Positions 25,028 to 35,022 are shown, counted from the stretch's first letter. The stretch: 64,000 bases of DNA from Bradyrhizobium diazoefficiens (GCF_018131185.1 NZ_JAFCJE010000001.1:958001-1022000); one strand, 5' to 3'. The notes: a model not told the origin generated them from the letters alone. Program-made: numbers and translations.

Positions 25028-26005
25028 GTGAAAGTCCTGCTGGCCCACACGCCTGAGATGCGGCGAAACTATTACGGCGATCGCAGCTTGAACGGCCTGC
25101 GTGCGGCCGCCGAGGTGATCCTGCACGAGGGAGAGGAGCCCTTGGACGCCACCGGCCTCGTGCGCGCGGCGAGGGAGGTCGACATCATCGTCGCGGACCG
25201 AATGACGGAAGGCCGCGGTGAGATTTTTGCGCAATTGCCCCGTTTGCGGGCCTTCGTCCGCTGTGCCGTCGACATCCGCAACGTCAACGTCGACGCCGCC
25301 TCGCAAGCCGGCGTGCTCGTGACCCGCGCGGGGCCCGGCTTCGTGCAGGCCGTGGCCGAACTCGCGCTCGGCTTCATGGTCGATCTGTCCCGCGGCGTCT
25401 CGCGCACTACCGCCGACTACCAGGCGGGCCGCAAACCCGAGGCGCGGATGGGCCGCCAGCTCGCCGGCAGCAAGCTCGGCATCATTGGATATGGCAGCAT
25501 CGGGCGCTATCTTGCCGAGGTGGCAAAGGTGCTGCGCATGGAGGTGCTGGTCGCCGATCCCTTCGTCGATGTCAGCGATGCCGCCATCCGGCAGGTCCCG
25601 CTCGACGAGCTCCTCGCTGCGTCGGACTACGTCGTCTGTCTTGCGATTGCGAACGAGCAGACCGAAAATCTGATCGGCGAGGCGGCGCTGGCGCGCATGC
25701 AGAAGCATGCAATGTTCATCAATCTGTCGCGCGGCAATCTCGTCGAAGAGGCGGCGCTGGCGCGCGCCTTGCGCGATGGTCGCATCGCCGGCGCGGCGAT
25801 GGATGTCGGTCGCGCCCCCGATCAGATGCCGACGCCGGAGCTGGCGAAGCTCCCCAACGTGGTCGCCACGCCGCATGTCGGCGGGCTGACGCCGCAGGCG
25901 ATCGAATACCAGTCGCTGGAAACCGTACGGCAGGTGGACGCAATCGTCAGAGGCGTGGTCCCGCCGGGGGCGGTCAACGCCGAGCGCTGGACGCGGCGCC
26001 CCTAA
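25028..26005 (+). CDS. D-isomer-specific 2-hydroxyacid dehydrogenase family protein (325 aa)
   Basis: The NAD-binding motif G-I-I-G-Y-G-S-I-G-R-Y is at about residues 155-165. The catalytic Arg is in N-L-S-R-G-N-L-V and the His in T-P-H-V-G-G-L-T. The usual D-V-F-x-x-E-P segment reads D-V-G-R-A-P-D-Q, so the canonical catalytic Glu is not in place and a neighbouring Asp is the only acid. The closest relatives are phosphoglycerate-dehydrogenase-like enzymes; the substrate is unknown. It ends convergently on the binding-protein gene, overlapping it by 3 nt. Confidence 0.82.
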   Translation: MKVLLAHTPEMRRNYYGDRSLNGLRAAAEVILHEGEEPLDATGLVRAAREVDIIVADRMTEGRGEIFAQLPRLRAFVRCAVDIRNVNVDAASQAGVLVTRAGPGFVQAVAELALGFMVDLSRGVSRTTADYQAGRKPEARMGRQLAGSKLGIIGYGSIGRYLAEVAKVLRMEVLVADPFVDVSDAAIRQVPLDELLAASDYVVCLAIANEQTENLIGEAALARMQKHAMFINLSRGNLVEEAALARALRDGRIAGAAMDVGRAPDQMPTPELAKLPNVVATPHVGGLTPQAIEYQSLETVRQVDAIVRGVVPPGAVNAERWTRRP

Positions 26006-27168
26006 AGCCGGTCCACCGCCCGGAACGTGCCGTCCTTCTGGATCACCGTCAAAAATACCTTCGGCGGCGTGTCGAGCATGCGCAGGCCGACGCTGATGAT
26101 GCTGCCGCTGATGTCGAAGCGGCCGACATCGTTGATGGCGCGAAGCAGGCTTGCGCGCGTCGGCTTCGGCCCGGCCTTTTCCAGCGCCGCAGCCGCGAGG
26201 CGACCGGAGAGATAGCCTTCCAGCGACACGAAGTCCGGTGTCAGCGTCGGGTCGAACGCCTTCTGCGCTGCCTGGTAGTCGGCAACGAGCTTGAGCGAGC
26301 GATCCCACGGGAACGGCACGACTTGCGAGACGATGACGCCTTCGCCTTCGGGGCCGAGTTCCTTGGCGAGCGCAGTGGCGCCGACGAAGGAGACGTTGAC
26401 GAAGGTCGGATGGAAGCCGCGGCGGTGCGCAAGCTTGATGAACTCCGCGCAGGGGCCGTAGGTCCCGACCATCACGACGGCCTCCGGTTCGGCGCGCTTG
26501 ATCATTCGCCAGGCGGCCGTGACGGCGCGGGTGTTGCGTTCGAAGGTGCCTTCGGCGGCGAGCTCCAGGCCGCGCCTCGCGAGCGCGCGCTTTACGCCGG
26601 ACAGACCGTCGCGGCCGAAGGAATCGTCCTGGTAGAAGATGCCGATGCGTGTGAACTTGCGATCCTCGGTGAGGTGCTTGATCCACGCCTCGGCCTCCGC
26701 ACCGTAACTCGCGCGGATGTTGACGACGTTCGCAAGCTCGAGATCGCGCAGAAACTCGGCGCCGGTGAACGGCCCGATGAAGGGCACGTTCCGGGCGCTG
26801 GTGATCGAAATGGTCGCCATGGCGGTCGGCGTGCCCACTGCGCCGATCAGCGCGAATACCTTGTCGTCGTCGATCAGGCGCAACGTCTGCGCCACCGAAC
26901 GGTCGGGATCGTAGCCGTCATCGCGGCTGATGAGCTGGAGCTTGCGGCCGTGGACGCCGCCCTTGGCGTTGATCTCGGTGAACGCCGCGACGATGCCTTG
27001 CCGCATGTGACGTCCGAGCGCGGAGGAGGGGCCTTCCAGTGCGGCAGCCTGGCCGAACAGGATCGCATCCTCGCTGACGCCGGCCTCGTCGGCCTTCGCC
27101 GGAAGCATGGCCGCAGTCAGGAGCGCGATGGTCAGGACGACGGATGTCGCTGATCGAAATCGATACAT
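26002..27168 (-). CDS. ABC transporter substrate-binding protein, LivK-like (388 aa)
   Basis: The start at 27168 gives a signal peptide (M-Y-R-F-R-S-A ... L-P-A-K-A). The mature protein is a type I periplasmic-binding fold of the branched-chain amino-acid class: I-L-F-G-Q-A-A-A-L-E-G-P, then G-G-V-H-G-R-K-L-Q-L-I-S-R-D-D-G-Y-D-P. No permease or ATPase gene is nearby, so it is an orphan binding protein that must use components encoded elsewhere. The ligand is not predictable. Confidence 0.86.
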   Translation of the reverse strand: MYRFRSATSVVLTIALLTAAMLPAKADEAGVSEDAILFGQAAALEGPSSALGRHMRQGIVAAFTEINAKGGVHGRKLQLISRDDGYDPDRSVAQTLRLIDDDKVFALIGAVGTPTAMATISITSARNVPFIGPFTGAEFLRDLELANVVNIRASYGAEAEAWIKHLTEDRKFTRIGIFYQDDSFGRDGLSGVKRALARRGLELAAEGTFERNTRAVTAAWRMIKRAEPEAVVMVGTYGPCAEFIKLAHRRGFHPTFVNVSFVGATALAKELGPEGEGVIVSQVVPFPWDRSLKLVADYQAAQKAFDPTLTPDFVSLEGYLSGRLAAAALEKAGPKPTRASLLRAINDVGRFDISGSIISVGLRMLDTPPKVFLTVIQKDGTFRAVDRL

Positions 27169-27404
27169 CGGGAGATCTTGCCGGATGGATAAAATAAGAC
27201 GTGGGCAAGATAGCTCCCGCACCTGAATAGCTCGCTAACCGGGTGCGCGCCGGCGGCCCGTAGTGTTCCGGGCAAAACCGGCAGATTGTTTCCACAACGC
27301 CGGGTCATTCACGCACTTCATTAACTAATTCACGCGTTGCATGACGACCCGGTTCCCGAAATTGTGCAGTTCTTAACCGCGGTCTTGTTCCGATAACGGC
27401 GTCG

Positions 27405-29888
27405 ATGCCTCAACCAGAGGTTCGGCGTCGCAGACTAGGGGACGGCGGCTTCAAGATGGGCGTTCGCGATCGGAACGATCAGGATCGGAGGCGTGCGACA
27501 ACCGGATGGTGGCGTGCTGCGCCGCTGCTCGGACTCTATCGCCCTGCGCTCGTCGCGGCCGGCGTCGGTCTTCTGTTCTCGGTCGTGGGCGCGGCCGCCG
27601 TGGCGCGGTGGGAAGATCGCGTCAACAGAATCGAGTTCGAGAACGCGGCCGAAACCGAAGCGATCGTCATGCAGAACGGCATGGGCGAATACATCTCCAG
27701 GCTCCTCGCGCTGCGTACGCTGTTCGAATCGACCAACGACGAAGTCACCCGCAGTGAATTCGAGACTTTCAGCGCCCGTCTGTTCGAGCGCCATCCCGGC
27801 ATGCTGCGCATCGGCTGGCTGCCGCGCCTCAACCGCAAGGAGCGCGCGGAATACGAGGCCGCGGCGATTTCGGACGGCGTTTCCGGCTATCGCATCAAGT
27901 CGCTTCAGGGCGAAAGCTTCGCGACTGCGCCGCAGAGCGACGAATATTTTCCGGTGTTCTACTCGACCCAGCCGAAGACCTCGTCGGTCTACGGCATGGA
28001 CTACGGCACCGTTCCGGAGCGCCGCGCGATCCTGGAGCGCGCGCGCGACAACGATAGGGTCGCAGCCATTCGCACGCGCCTGTTCGAGCCGAGGGAGGGG
28101 GGCAGGCTGCCCGATGTCCTCGTTGCCGTTCCCGTCTACGCCAAGGGAACCTCGCGCGAGACGGTCGCGGACCGTCGCCGCAATCTCGCCGGCTTCGTCA
28201 TCGGCATTTTCGATCTGCCGCTGCTGATTCAGTCCATTCGCGTGTCGACCGGAGCAAGCTCCGCGGTCAGCATGAACGTCTATCCGCCCTTTGTCGGCCA
28301 GATCATCAGCCTGGAGCAGATGTTGCCGGACTATTCGTCGGCGGCGACGGCGCCGCAGTCGATGCGGGACGTCGCGCGGGCGCTGCATTGGTCGGGTAGT
28401 CTCAAGATCGGCGATACCGATTGGCAGGTGCGGGCGGTGCCAACTGCCGGCGGTCCGCTGGAGACGACTTATGATCGCGCGGGCGCGGTGCTGATCGTCG
28501 GCATGCTGCTGACGCTATCGCTGTCGACCTATCTGATGCTCGCCAGCCGCAATTCGCGGCGGCTGACGCTCGCCAACCGGCGGGTGCTCGAGCTCGCCCA
28601 GACCGACATTCTGACCGGACTGCCGAACCGCGCCTTCTTCCTCGCCCGGCTCGACGAGCTCAATGGGCGGCTGGAGGACGGTGCGCCGACCTTCTCGATC
28701 CTGATGCTCGACCTCGACCGCTTCAAGAACGTCAACGACTCCCTCGGTCATGGCGCCGGCGACGCGCTGCTGCGCCAGGTGGCGCAAAGGCTGAGATCGG
28801 CCGTGCACCCCGGCGACGTGCTGGCACGGCTCGGCGGCGACGAGTTCGCCATCATCCAGGAGCGGTGCCAGGATCAGCGCGCCTGCTCGACCGAGCTGGC
28901 GGGGCGGATCGCCAAGCTCTTGACCGAACCGTTCCTCCTGCCCGGTCATCGCGTCGAGATCGGCACCAGCATCGGCATCGCCGTCGCGCCGGATCACGGC
29001 CGCGACCAGGAGCAGCTTCTGAAGAAGGCGGACCTTGCGCTATATCGTTCGAAATCGGCGGGCCGCAACTGCTTCACCATCTACGACGAGGCCATGTCGG
29101 CCGAGCTGGAGGCCCGCAACACGCTGGAGGGGGATCTGCGCGATGCGATCGCGCGCTGCCAGCTTGAGGTGCATTACCAGCCGTTCGTCGACGCCCTCAG
29201 CGGCGAGCGGCACGGCTTCGAGGCCCTGGTGCGCTGGCGGCATCCGACACGCGGCCTGATCCCTCCGGACCAGTTCATTTCGCTCGCTGAGGAGACCGGG
29301 CTGATCGTGCCGCTCGGCGAGTTCGTGCTGCGGCGCGCCTGCGCGGACGCGGCCGGCTGGCCTCCCGGCCTTTCGGTCGCGGTCAACCTGTCGCCGATCC
29401 AGTTCAAGGAAGCCGAGTTGTTCGAGATGATCTGCGCGGCACTCGCCGATTCCGGCCTGCCGCCCCAGCGGCTCGAGATCGAGATCACGGAATCCGTGCT
29501 GCTGGAGCGCGGCAGCGAGAACCACGACTTCATGCAGCGATTGAAGCAGCTTGGCATCGAGCTCGCGCTCGACGATTTCGGCACTGGCTATTCCTCGCTG
29601 AGCTATCTGACGGCGTTCCCGTTCGACAAGATCAAGATCGACAAGTCGTTCATCCGCAACCTCACACATCAGCCGCGCAGCTCCGCCATCATCTCCGCGA
29701 TCGTGACGCTGGCGCGCGGACTGGACATGTCGGTCACCGCGGAGGGCGTCGAAACCCGCGAGGAGTTCGAGCGGCTGAAGGCGCTCGGCGTCAACTTTGC
29801 GCAAGGTTATCTGTTCGGTCGCCCGCAGCCGATCGAGCGGATCCTGTTCGACGAAGCCGTCAAGTCGCCACGCCGCGACGCCGCCTGA
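27405..29888 (+). CDS. CHASE-GGDEF-EAL cyclic-di-GMP signalling protein (827 aa)
   Basis: Domains: TM helix at about 43-65; periplasmic CHASE sensor at about 85-270; second TM at about 365-385; GGDEF at about 400-555 with L-G-G-D-E-F intact (residue 475); EAL at about 570-815 with F-E-A-L-V-R-W intact and I-D-D-F-G-T-G-Y-S-S-like L-D-D-F-G-T-G-Y. Both catalytic signatures are present, so it could make or degrade c-di-GMP. Which activity dominates, and which small molecule the CHASE domain senses, cannot be told. Confidence 0.88.
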   Translation: MPQPEVRRRRLGDGGFKMGVRDRNDQDRRRATTGWWRAAPLLGLYRPALVAAGVGLLFSVVGAAAVARWEDRVNRIEFENAAETEAIVMQNGMGEYISRLLALRTLFESTNDEVTRSEFETFSARLFERHPGMLRIGWLPRLNRKERAEYEAAAISDGVSGYRIKSLQGESFATAPQSDEYFPVFYSTQPKTSSVYGMDYGTVPERRAILERARDNDRVAAIRTRLFEPREGGRLPDVLVAVPVYAKGTSRETVADRRRNLAGFVIGIFDLPLLIQSIRVSTGASSAVSMNVYPPFVGQIISLEQMLPDYSSAATAPQSMRDVARALHWSGSLKIGDTDWQVRAVPTAGGPLETTYDRAGAVLIVGMLLTLSLSTYLMLASRNSRRLTLANRRVLELAQTDILTGLPNRAFFLARLDELNGRLEDGAPTFSILMLDLDRFKNVNDSLGHGAGDALLRQVAQRLRSAVHPGDVLARLGGDEFAIIQERCQDQRACSTELAGRIAKLLTEPFLLPGHRVEIGTSIGIAVAPDHGRDQEQLLKKADLALYRSKSAGRNCFTIYDEAMSAELEARNTLEGDLRDAIARCQLEVHYQPFVDALSGERHGFEALVRWRHPTRGLIPPDQFISLAEETGLIVPLGEFVLRRACADAAGWPPGLSVAVNLSPIQFKEAELFEMICAALADSGLPPQRLEIEITESVLLERGSENHDFMQRLKQLGIELALDDFGTGYSSLSYLTAFPFDKIKIDKSFIRNLTHQPRSSAIISAIVTLARGLDMSVTAEGVETREEFERLKALGVNFAQGYLFGRPQPIERILFDEAVKSPRRDAA

Positions 29889-30034
29889 GGGCGCGCCGCG
29901 TCCTTCGAGACGGCGCTGACGCGCCTCCATCATGTCCGACTGTTGCGGGCCAAAGCGGCATCACGCGAAAATAGCTTGACCCGGACACCCCCAGATGGTC
30001 GGAAGGACCGTCCAGGGATGAAATAAACAAAACA

Positions 30035-31333
30035 ATGCGGCTTCCGTTCTTCTACGGCTGGGTCGTGGTCGTCGTGACCTTCGTCACCATGGCCATCGGC
30101 GTCAACGCGCGTACCGCCTTTTCGCTGTTCTTTCCTCCCATCATCTCCGAATTCGGCTGGGAGCGCGGCATCACCGCCGGCGCCTTCTCATTCGGTTTCG
30201 TGGTGTCGGGTGTGGTCAGTCCGCTGATCGGCCGCCTGATGGATCGCGCCGGCCCGCGCGCGGTGATGGAGCTCGGTGTCGTACTGATGGGCGGCGGGTT
30301 GTTGCTTGCGCCGCTCACGAGCACGCCCTGGCATCTCTATGTCACCATCGGCGTCATGGTCGGTGCCGGCTCGGTGTGTCTCGGCTATTCCGGCCAGTCG
30401 CTATTCCTGCCGAACTGGTTCATCCGCAAACGCGGCTTCGCCATCGGCATTGCCTTTGCCGGCGTCGGCATCGGCTCGGTGACGCTGCTGCCGTGGGTGC
30501 AGCTCATGATCGAACAGACCGGCTGGCGCACCGCCTGCACCGCGATGGGGCTGCTCATCCTGGTCGTGCTGGCGCCGATCAATTTGCTGCTGCACAAGCG
30601 ACCCGAGGATATCGGCCTGCAGCCGGACGGCGATGCCGCTCCAGTTGCGGGAGCGGCAGCGCCCGTCTCCAATATCGTCGATCCGGTCTGGGTCGGCACC
30701 GAATGGACACTGAAGCGCGCCGTCGCGACCGCGCGGTTCTGGTGGATCGCGCTCGGCTATTTCTGCGGTCTGTACATCTGGTACGCGGTGCAGGTGCACC
30801 AGACCAAATTCCTGCTCGACATCGGCTTCAGCCCTGGCGTCGCGGTGTGGGCGCTCGGCCTCGTCAGCCTGCTCGGCATTCCGGGCCAGATCCTGCTCGG
30901 CCATGTCTCCGACCGGATCGGGCGGGAATGGGTCTGGGCGATCAGCTGCGCCGGCTTTGCGATCAGCTTTGCCGCGCTGATGGCACTGAAGTTTCAGCCG
31001 TCGCTCTGGCTGGTCTATGTGATGGTGTTCGCGCAAGGCGCGCTGGGCTACGGCCTCACCTCGATCATGGGCGCGGTGGTGTTCGAGATTTTTCAGGGCA
31101 GGCATCAGGGCAGCATTTTCGGTACGATCATGCTGGCGGCGCTGGCGGGCGGTGCCGCCGGTCCCTGGGTGACCGGCGTCCTCTACGATCGCGCCGGCGA
31201 CTACACGCTCGCCTTCGGCATCGCGATCGTCGTGAGCGGATTGTCGGCGCTCTCGATCTGGCAGGCTGCGCCGCGCAAGGTGCGGGCCGTGGCCGGCCGG
31301 CTGCACAAGCTCCAGGGCCGAGCCGCCGAGTAG
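30035..31333 (+). CDS. MFS transporter (432 aa)
   Basis: Twelve predicted membrane helices in two halves, with the MFS loop motif G-R-L-M-D-R-A-G-P-R between helices 2 and 3 and G-H-V-S-D-R-I-G-R-E in the second half. The N-terminal F-F-Y-G-W-V-V-V and the overall pattern resemble the oxalate/formate or monocarboxylate group. It lies between two c-di-GMP genes with over 100 bp on each side and is probably an independent unit. Substrate unknown. Confidence 0.85.
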   Translation: MRLPFFYGWVVVVVTFVTMAIGVNARTAFSLFFPPIISEFGWERGITAGAFSFGFVVSGVVSPLIGRLMDRAGPRAVMELGVVLMGGGLLLAPLTSTPWHLYVTIGVMVGAGSVCLGYSGQSLFLPNWFIRKRGFAIGIAFAGVGIGSVTLLPWVQLMIEQTGWRTACTAMGLLILVVLAPINLLLHKRPEDIGLQPDGDAAPVAGAAAPVSNIVDPVWVGTEWTLKRAVATARFWWIALGYFCGLYIWYAVQVHQTKFLLDIGFSPGVAVWALGLVSLLGIPGQILLGHVSDRIGREWVWAISCAGFAISFAALMALKFQPSLWLVYVMVFAQGALGYGLTSIMGAVVFEIFQGRHQGSIFGTIMLAALAGGAAGPWVTGVLYDRAGDYTLAFGIAIVVSGLSALSIWQAAPRKVRAVAGRLHKLQGRAAE

Positions 31334-31455
31334 GTTCCAGACGCGCTGCATTGCCTGTGTCTGTTTCGCCGAACGTTAAGCACGTGGCAGCATTGGCGAA
31401 TGCAGCCGGGATTGCAAAAACGTCTTGGACACCTTCCGCGCGTTAACGTCGGCCA

Positions 31456-34077
31456 TTGCCGCTTCTTCCCGACGCTCTCACGGTCCAAATGATGTCTGCC
31501 TCCGACTGCCTCGTGACGGAAATGCCGGGCGTGCTGCTGGCCGCGCTGGAACGCACCGACGATGCCATCATCATCGTCGACGGCGCGCGGCGCGTCACGC
31601 ATTTCAACGCCGGCGCCGAGCGGATCTGGAAGCTGGCGCGCACCGACGTGCTCGGCCGCGATGCCGGCATTCTCACCTTGAAGTGTCTTCAGGACGATTC
31701 GATCGCGGAGTTCCGCGACGAGATCAGCCTCACACGTCCCGATGGCAGCCGGATACGGGCGGCCATCTCGCTTTCTTCGGTCGCAAGCGGCGGCGTGACC
31801 CATCGCGTCGTGTTCGCGCGCGACGTGACTACCGAAGCCGAACGCCGCGCGCGGATCGCGCTGCTCGACGCCGTCTCGGACCAGACCAACCGCGCCGTGC
31901 TCATCACGGACACCCAGCTCGGCATCCGCTACACCAATGCGGCGTTCACCACGCTGTTCGGCTATTCCCCCGCGGAAGCCGAGGGGCGGCGGGTGACCGA
32001 TCTGCTGGCCGGCCCTCACACCCACCGCAAAGCGCTGACGCGGCTCGGACGGCGTCTCATCAAGGGCGGTCCGGGCGGTGAAGCCGAGGTCCTGACCTAT
32101 ACCAAGGACGGCGAGGAGATCTGGGTCAGCGCCCGGATCGATGCCTTCCGCGACAGGAAGGGCCGGGTCAAGCATATCTTCGCGCTGCTCGATGACATCA
32201 CCGAGACCAAGCAGCTGCGCTCGCTCCAGCAGCTCATCATGAGCGCGCTCGCCGACGAGGTGCCGATCGGCGAGATCGCCGACCGGCTCTGCCGCCGTGT
32301 CGAGGAGATCGCGCCCGACGTCGTCTGTTCGCTGCTCCACATCGATGCCGCCGGCCTGATCCATCCGCTCGGCGGCCCCAGCCTGCCCGAGGACTATTCC
32401 CGCGCATTGGACGGTGTCGTGATTGGCCCCAATGTCGGCTCCTGCGGCACCGCCGCCTTCTATGGCGAACCAGTGCTGGCGACCGATCTCGAGACCGATC
32501 CGCGCTGGCAACCGTACAAGGCGATGCCGCTCGCGATCGGTCTGCGGGCCTGCTGGTCGACCCCGGTCAAGTCCAAGGACGGCCGCGTCATCGCGACCTT
32601 CGCCTTCTACTATCGGGAGCCCCGCGCGCCGAGCAATTGGCACCGGCGCATCGTCGAGGCCTGCGTCAATCTCGGTGCCTTCGCGATCGAGCGCAAGGAA
32701 GCGCGCGCCGAGATCGCACGGCTCGCCTATCACGACATCCTCACCGGCCTGCCGAACCGTGCGCAGCTGCGGCACCTCATCACCACCGCGATCGACGCGT
32801 GCCCGACCGGCAGCCATGTGGCGCTGGCCTTCCTGGACGTCGATCATTTCAAGGACGTCAACGATACGCTGGGTCACGCCGCCGGCGACGAGTTGCTGAT
32901 CCAGCTCGCCCAGCGCCTGCGCGAGCAGATCGGGCCCGGAGACATGCTGGGCCGGCTCGGCGGCGATGAATTCGTCATCCTGCTGCCGCAACACAACGCG
33001 CAAGACGCCGAGCGCGTCGCAGCCGGGATCACGGAAGCGCTCGCCGCACCCTTACGGCTCGGATCGAAGCTGATGCCGATGTCGGCCAGCATCGGCATCA
33101 GCCTCTATCCCGATCATGCTACCGACATTGACACCTTGATGCAGCAGGCCGACGCCGCCATGTACATGGCCAAGCAGGCCGGGCGCTCGACCCATTGCCT
33201 GTTCTGCGCCGAGATGAACGGGCTCGCCGAGCAGCGCCTGGCACTGATCGCAGCGCTCCGCCGCGCCATCGCGGAAGGCGCGCTGAGCCTGAGTTATCAG
33301 CCGCAGATCCGCAGTTGCGACGGCGCCATTCACGGCGTCGAGGCACTCTCGCGCTGGCGCGATGCCGTGCTCGGCGACGTCTCGCCTGCAAGGTTCATCC
33401 CGCTGGCCGAGGAGTGCGGCCTGATCGAGCAGATCGGCCTGTGGTCGGTGCGCGAGGCCTGCCGCCAGATGGCGAGCTGGCGCCGCGCCGGGCTCAGCAT
33501 TCCCTGCGTCTCGGTGAACCTGTCGCCGATCAATTTCCGTAACGTCACGCTGGCCGCGCGGCTCAAGGACATCCTCGCCGAATACGACCTGCCGGCGGAC
33601 TCCCTGATGCTGGAGATCACCGAAGGCGCGTTCATGCAGGACGGCGTCGCCGCGCTGGAGACCATGAACGCGATTCGCGAGCTCGGTGTCGGCCTCGCCG
33701 TCGACGATTTCGGCACAGGCTATTCGAGCCTCAGCCGGCTCGCGCATCTGCCGATCCGCGAATTGAAGATCGACCGCAGCTTCATGCGCGACATCGAGAA
33801 CGACGCGGGCGCGCTCGCGATTGCCACCGCCGTGGTCCGCGTCGGCCAAGGCCTCGGCATGACCGTCGTCGCCGAGGGCGTCGAGACCGAAGGCCAGCGC
33901 AAGACGCTGGCCGAGCTCGGCTGCGACGTCGTGCAAGGCTTCCTCTACGCCCCCGCGCTTCCCCCCGTCGCCTTCGAGCGCTGGCTGATCGAGCACTGCG
34001 CGGAGCAGGCAAGGGCGATGCTGGGCCGGCTTGATGTTGCGGCGGCGGGGAGTGAGGAGGTGAGGCGGTCGGCTTAG
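31456..34077 (+). CDS. PAS-PAS-GAF-GGDEF-EAL cyclic-di-GMP protein (873 aa)
   Basis: Cytoplasmic, no TM. Two PAS domains (about 20-130 and 135-250), a GAF domain (about 260-415, with C-G-T-A-A-F-Y-G), GGDEF (about 425-590, L-G-G-D-E-F at residue 500) and EAL (about 605-855, G-V-E-A-L-S-R-W and V-D-D-F-G-T-G-Y-S-S). Both catalytic motifs are intact. The architecture resembles oxygen- or light-sensing phosphodiesterases. The start could also be 31489 or 31492, since the first residues are not conserved. Confidence 0.86.
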   Translation: MPLLPDALTVQMMSASDCLVTEMPGVLLAALERTDDAIIIVDGARRVTHFNAGAERIWKLARTDVLGRDAGILTLKCLQDDSIAEFRDEISLTRPDGSRIRAAISLSSVASGGVTHRVVFARDVTTEAERRARIALLDAVSDQTNRAVLITDTQLGIRYTNAAFTTLFGYSPAEAEGRRVTDLLAGPHTHRKALTRLGRRLIKGGPGGEAEVLTYTKDGEEIWVSARIDAFRDRKGRVKHIFALLDDITETKQLRSLQQLIMSALADEVPIGEIADRLCRRVEEIAPDVVCSLLHIDAAGLIHPLGGPSLPEDYSRALDGVVIGPNVGSCGTAAFYGEPVLATDLETDPRWQPYKAMPLAIGLRACWSTPVKSKDGRVIATFAFYYREPRAPSNWHRRIVEACVNLGAFAIERKEARAEIARLAYHDILTGLPNRAQLRHLITTAIDACPTGSHVALAFLDVDHFKDVNDTLGHAAGDELLIQLAQRLREQIGPGDMLGRLGGDEFVILLPQHNAQDAERVAAGITEALAAPLRLGSKLMPMSASIGISLYPDHATDIDTLMQQADAAMYMAKQAGRSTHCLFCAEMNGLAEQRLALIAALRRAIAEGALSLSYQPQIRSCDGAIHGVEALSRWRDAVLGDVSPARFIPLAEECGLIEQIGLWSVREACRQMASWRRAGLSIPCVSVNLSPINFRNVTLAARLKDILAEYDLPADSLMLEITEGAFMQDGVAALETMNAIRELGVGLAVDDFGTGYSSLSRLAHLPIRELKIDRSFMRDIENDAGALAIATAVVRVGQGLGMTVVAEGVETEGQRKTLAELGCDVVQGFLYAPALPPVAFERWLIEHCAEQARAMLGRLDVAAAGSEEVRRSA

Positions 34078-34158
34078 GCCTTGGGGACGTGTTGCTCGGG
34101 AACCAGAGATCGGATATCTCCGCGCATCGAATGATGCGTATCGGGCCCGACAAGACAG

Positions 34159-34548
34159 ATGCCGTTCAACCGACTTCACGTCCCGCTGGAATTGGCGACT
34201 GAGACATGCCAAGCCATCAATGCGTGCCTCCATGCAAGTCTCGTGGCCACCTGCGGCGTCAATCCGGACGACGACTTTTGCTTGATCTCGCGGTACCCTC
34301 CAGGCGAGATGATCTGTCATCCGACGTTCTTGGGGCGACGCGATCCGAACTCGACCGTCATCATTGAAATCACGTTGCTTGCGGGCCGCTCCGACGTGCA
34401 AAAGGAAGCTTTGTACAAGGACGTTCGCGGTCGACTGGCCAAGATCGGCTTTGATCCAGCCAATTCAATCGTCTTCCTGACGGAGAACAATCCGATCGAC
34501 TGGTCTTTCAGCGAAGCTGGATCCGTCAAGTCGGTTCTCGGCCTGTAG
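34159..34548 (+). CDS. tautomerase-family protein (129 aa)
   Basis: Pro follows the initiator Met (M-P-F-N-R-L-H-V-P), providing the N-terminal catalytic proline of the superfamily. The two-unit length of about 129 residues fits the MSAD/cis-CaaD-like tautomerases rather than the 62-residue 4-oxalocrotonate tautomerase. A beta-alpha-beta core is visible around I-I-E-I-T-L-L-A-G-R-S. Substrate unknown. Confidence 0.78.
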   Translation: MPFNRLHVPLELATETCQAINACLHASLVATCGVNPDDDFCLISRYPPGEMICHPTFLGRRDPNSTVIIEITLLAGRSDVQKEALYKDVRGRLAKIGFDPANSIVFLTENNPIDWSFSEAGSVKSVLGL

Positions 34549-34750
34549 TCGATAATCAGCCGTTCCGGGATCCAACGGGAGTCCGCTTCGCCGGGAATGG
34601 ATTCCATCAAACGTTGGCCACCCTCACTCCGCCGCGAATTCCCATCAGCAGAGTTCAGGATTCGCGCCTTGAGAGCGATGCTGTCTGCGAGAGAGTTCGA
34701 CCGGTCAACTGCGACCGGCGAAAGTGCTCATGCTCACGTCTTCGCTCCGA

Positions 34751-34972
34751 CTAGAACATCGAAAGCACGACAATCCCGTCTTCGAGCTCTCCCGAAGCAA
34801 GGCGCGCCCGGGCCATACGCTCGAACTCCGTTCGATGCTTCTGCAAATAGCTGAAGGCCTGCTTCTGCGTGTTGAATGTCGTGGCAAGCCGGCACAACTG
34901 CCGATCTGCGCCGGACGCGAGAAAGAAGGTGATGGTTCCGTGGTCTGGTTTGATTCTAGGCACGATCTGCAC
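34751..34972 (-). CDS. small hypothetical protein (73 aa)
   Basis: Soluble and mixed charge (M-Q-I-V-P-R-I-K-P-D-H-G-T-I-T-F-F-L-A, then L-A-T-T-F-N-T-Q-K-Q-A-F-S-Y-L-Q-K-H), ending G-E-L-E-D-G-I-V-V-L-S-M-F. Codon use matches a real frame better than the opposing plus-strand ORF (34724-35026). Not recognised. It lies in a run of short accessory genes. Confidence 0.5.
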   Translation of the reverse strand: MQIVPRIKPDHGTITFFLASGADRQLCRLATTFNTQKQAFSYLQKHRTEFERMARARLASGELEDGIVVLSMF

Positions 34973-35022
34973 TCTCCGGCATGTGAGCGGCCCCCCAAAT
35001 TCCGGTGGCGGTCTGAAGACGA

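Noticed and set aside
31201..33003. 600-codon minus ORF opposite the PAS-GAF-GGDEF-EAL gene
   Set aside because: Shadow of a strongly supported gene; no recognisable domain.
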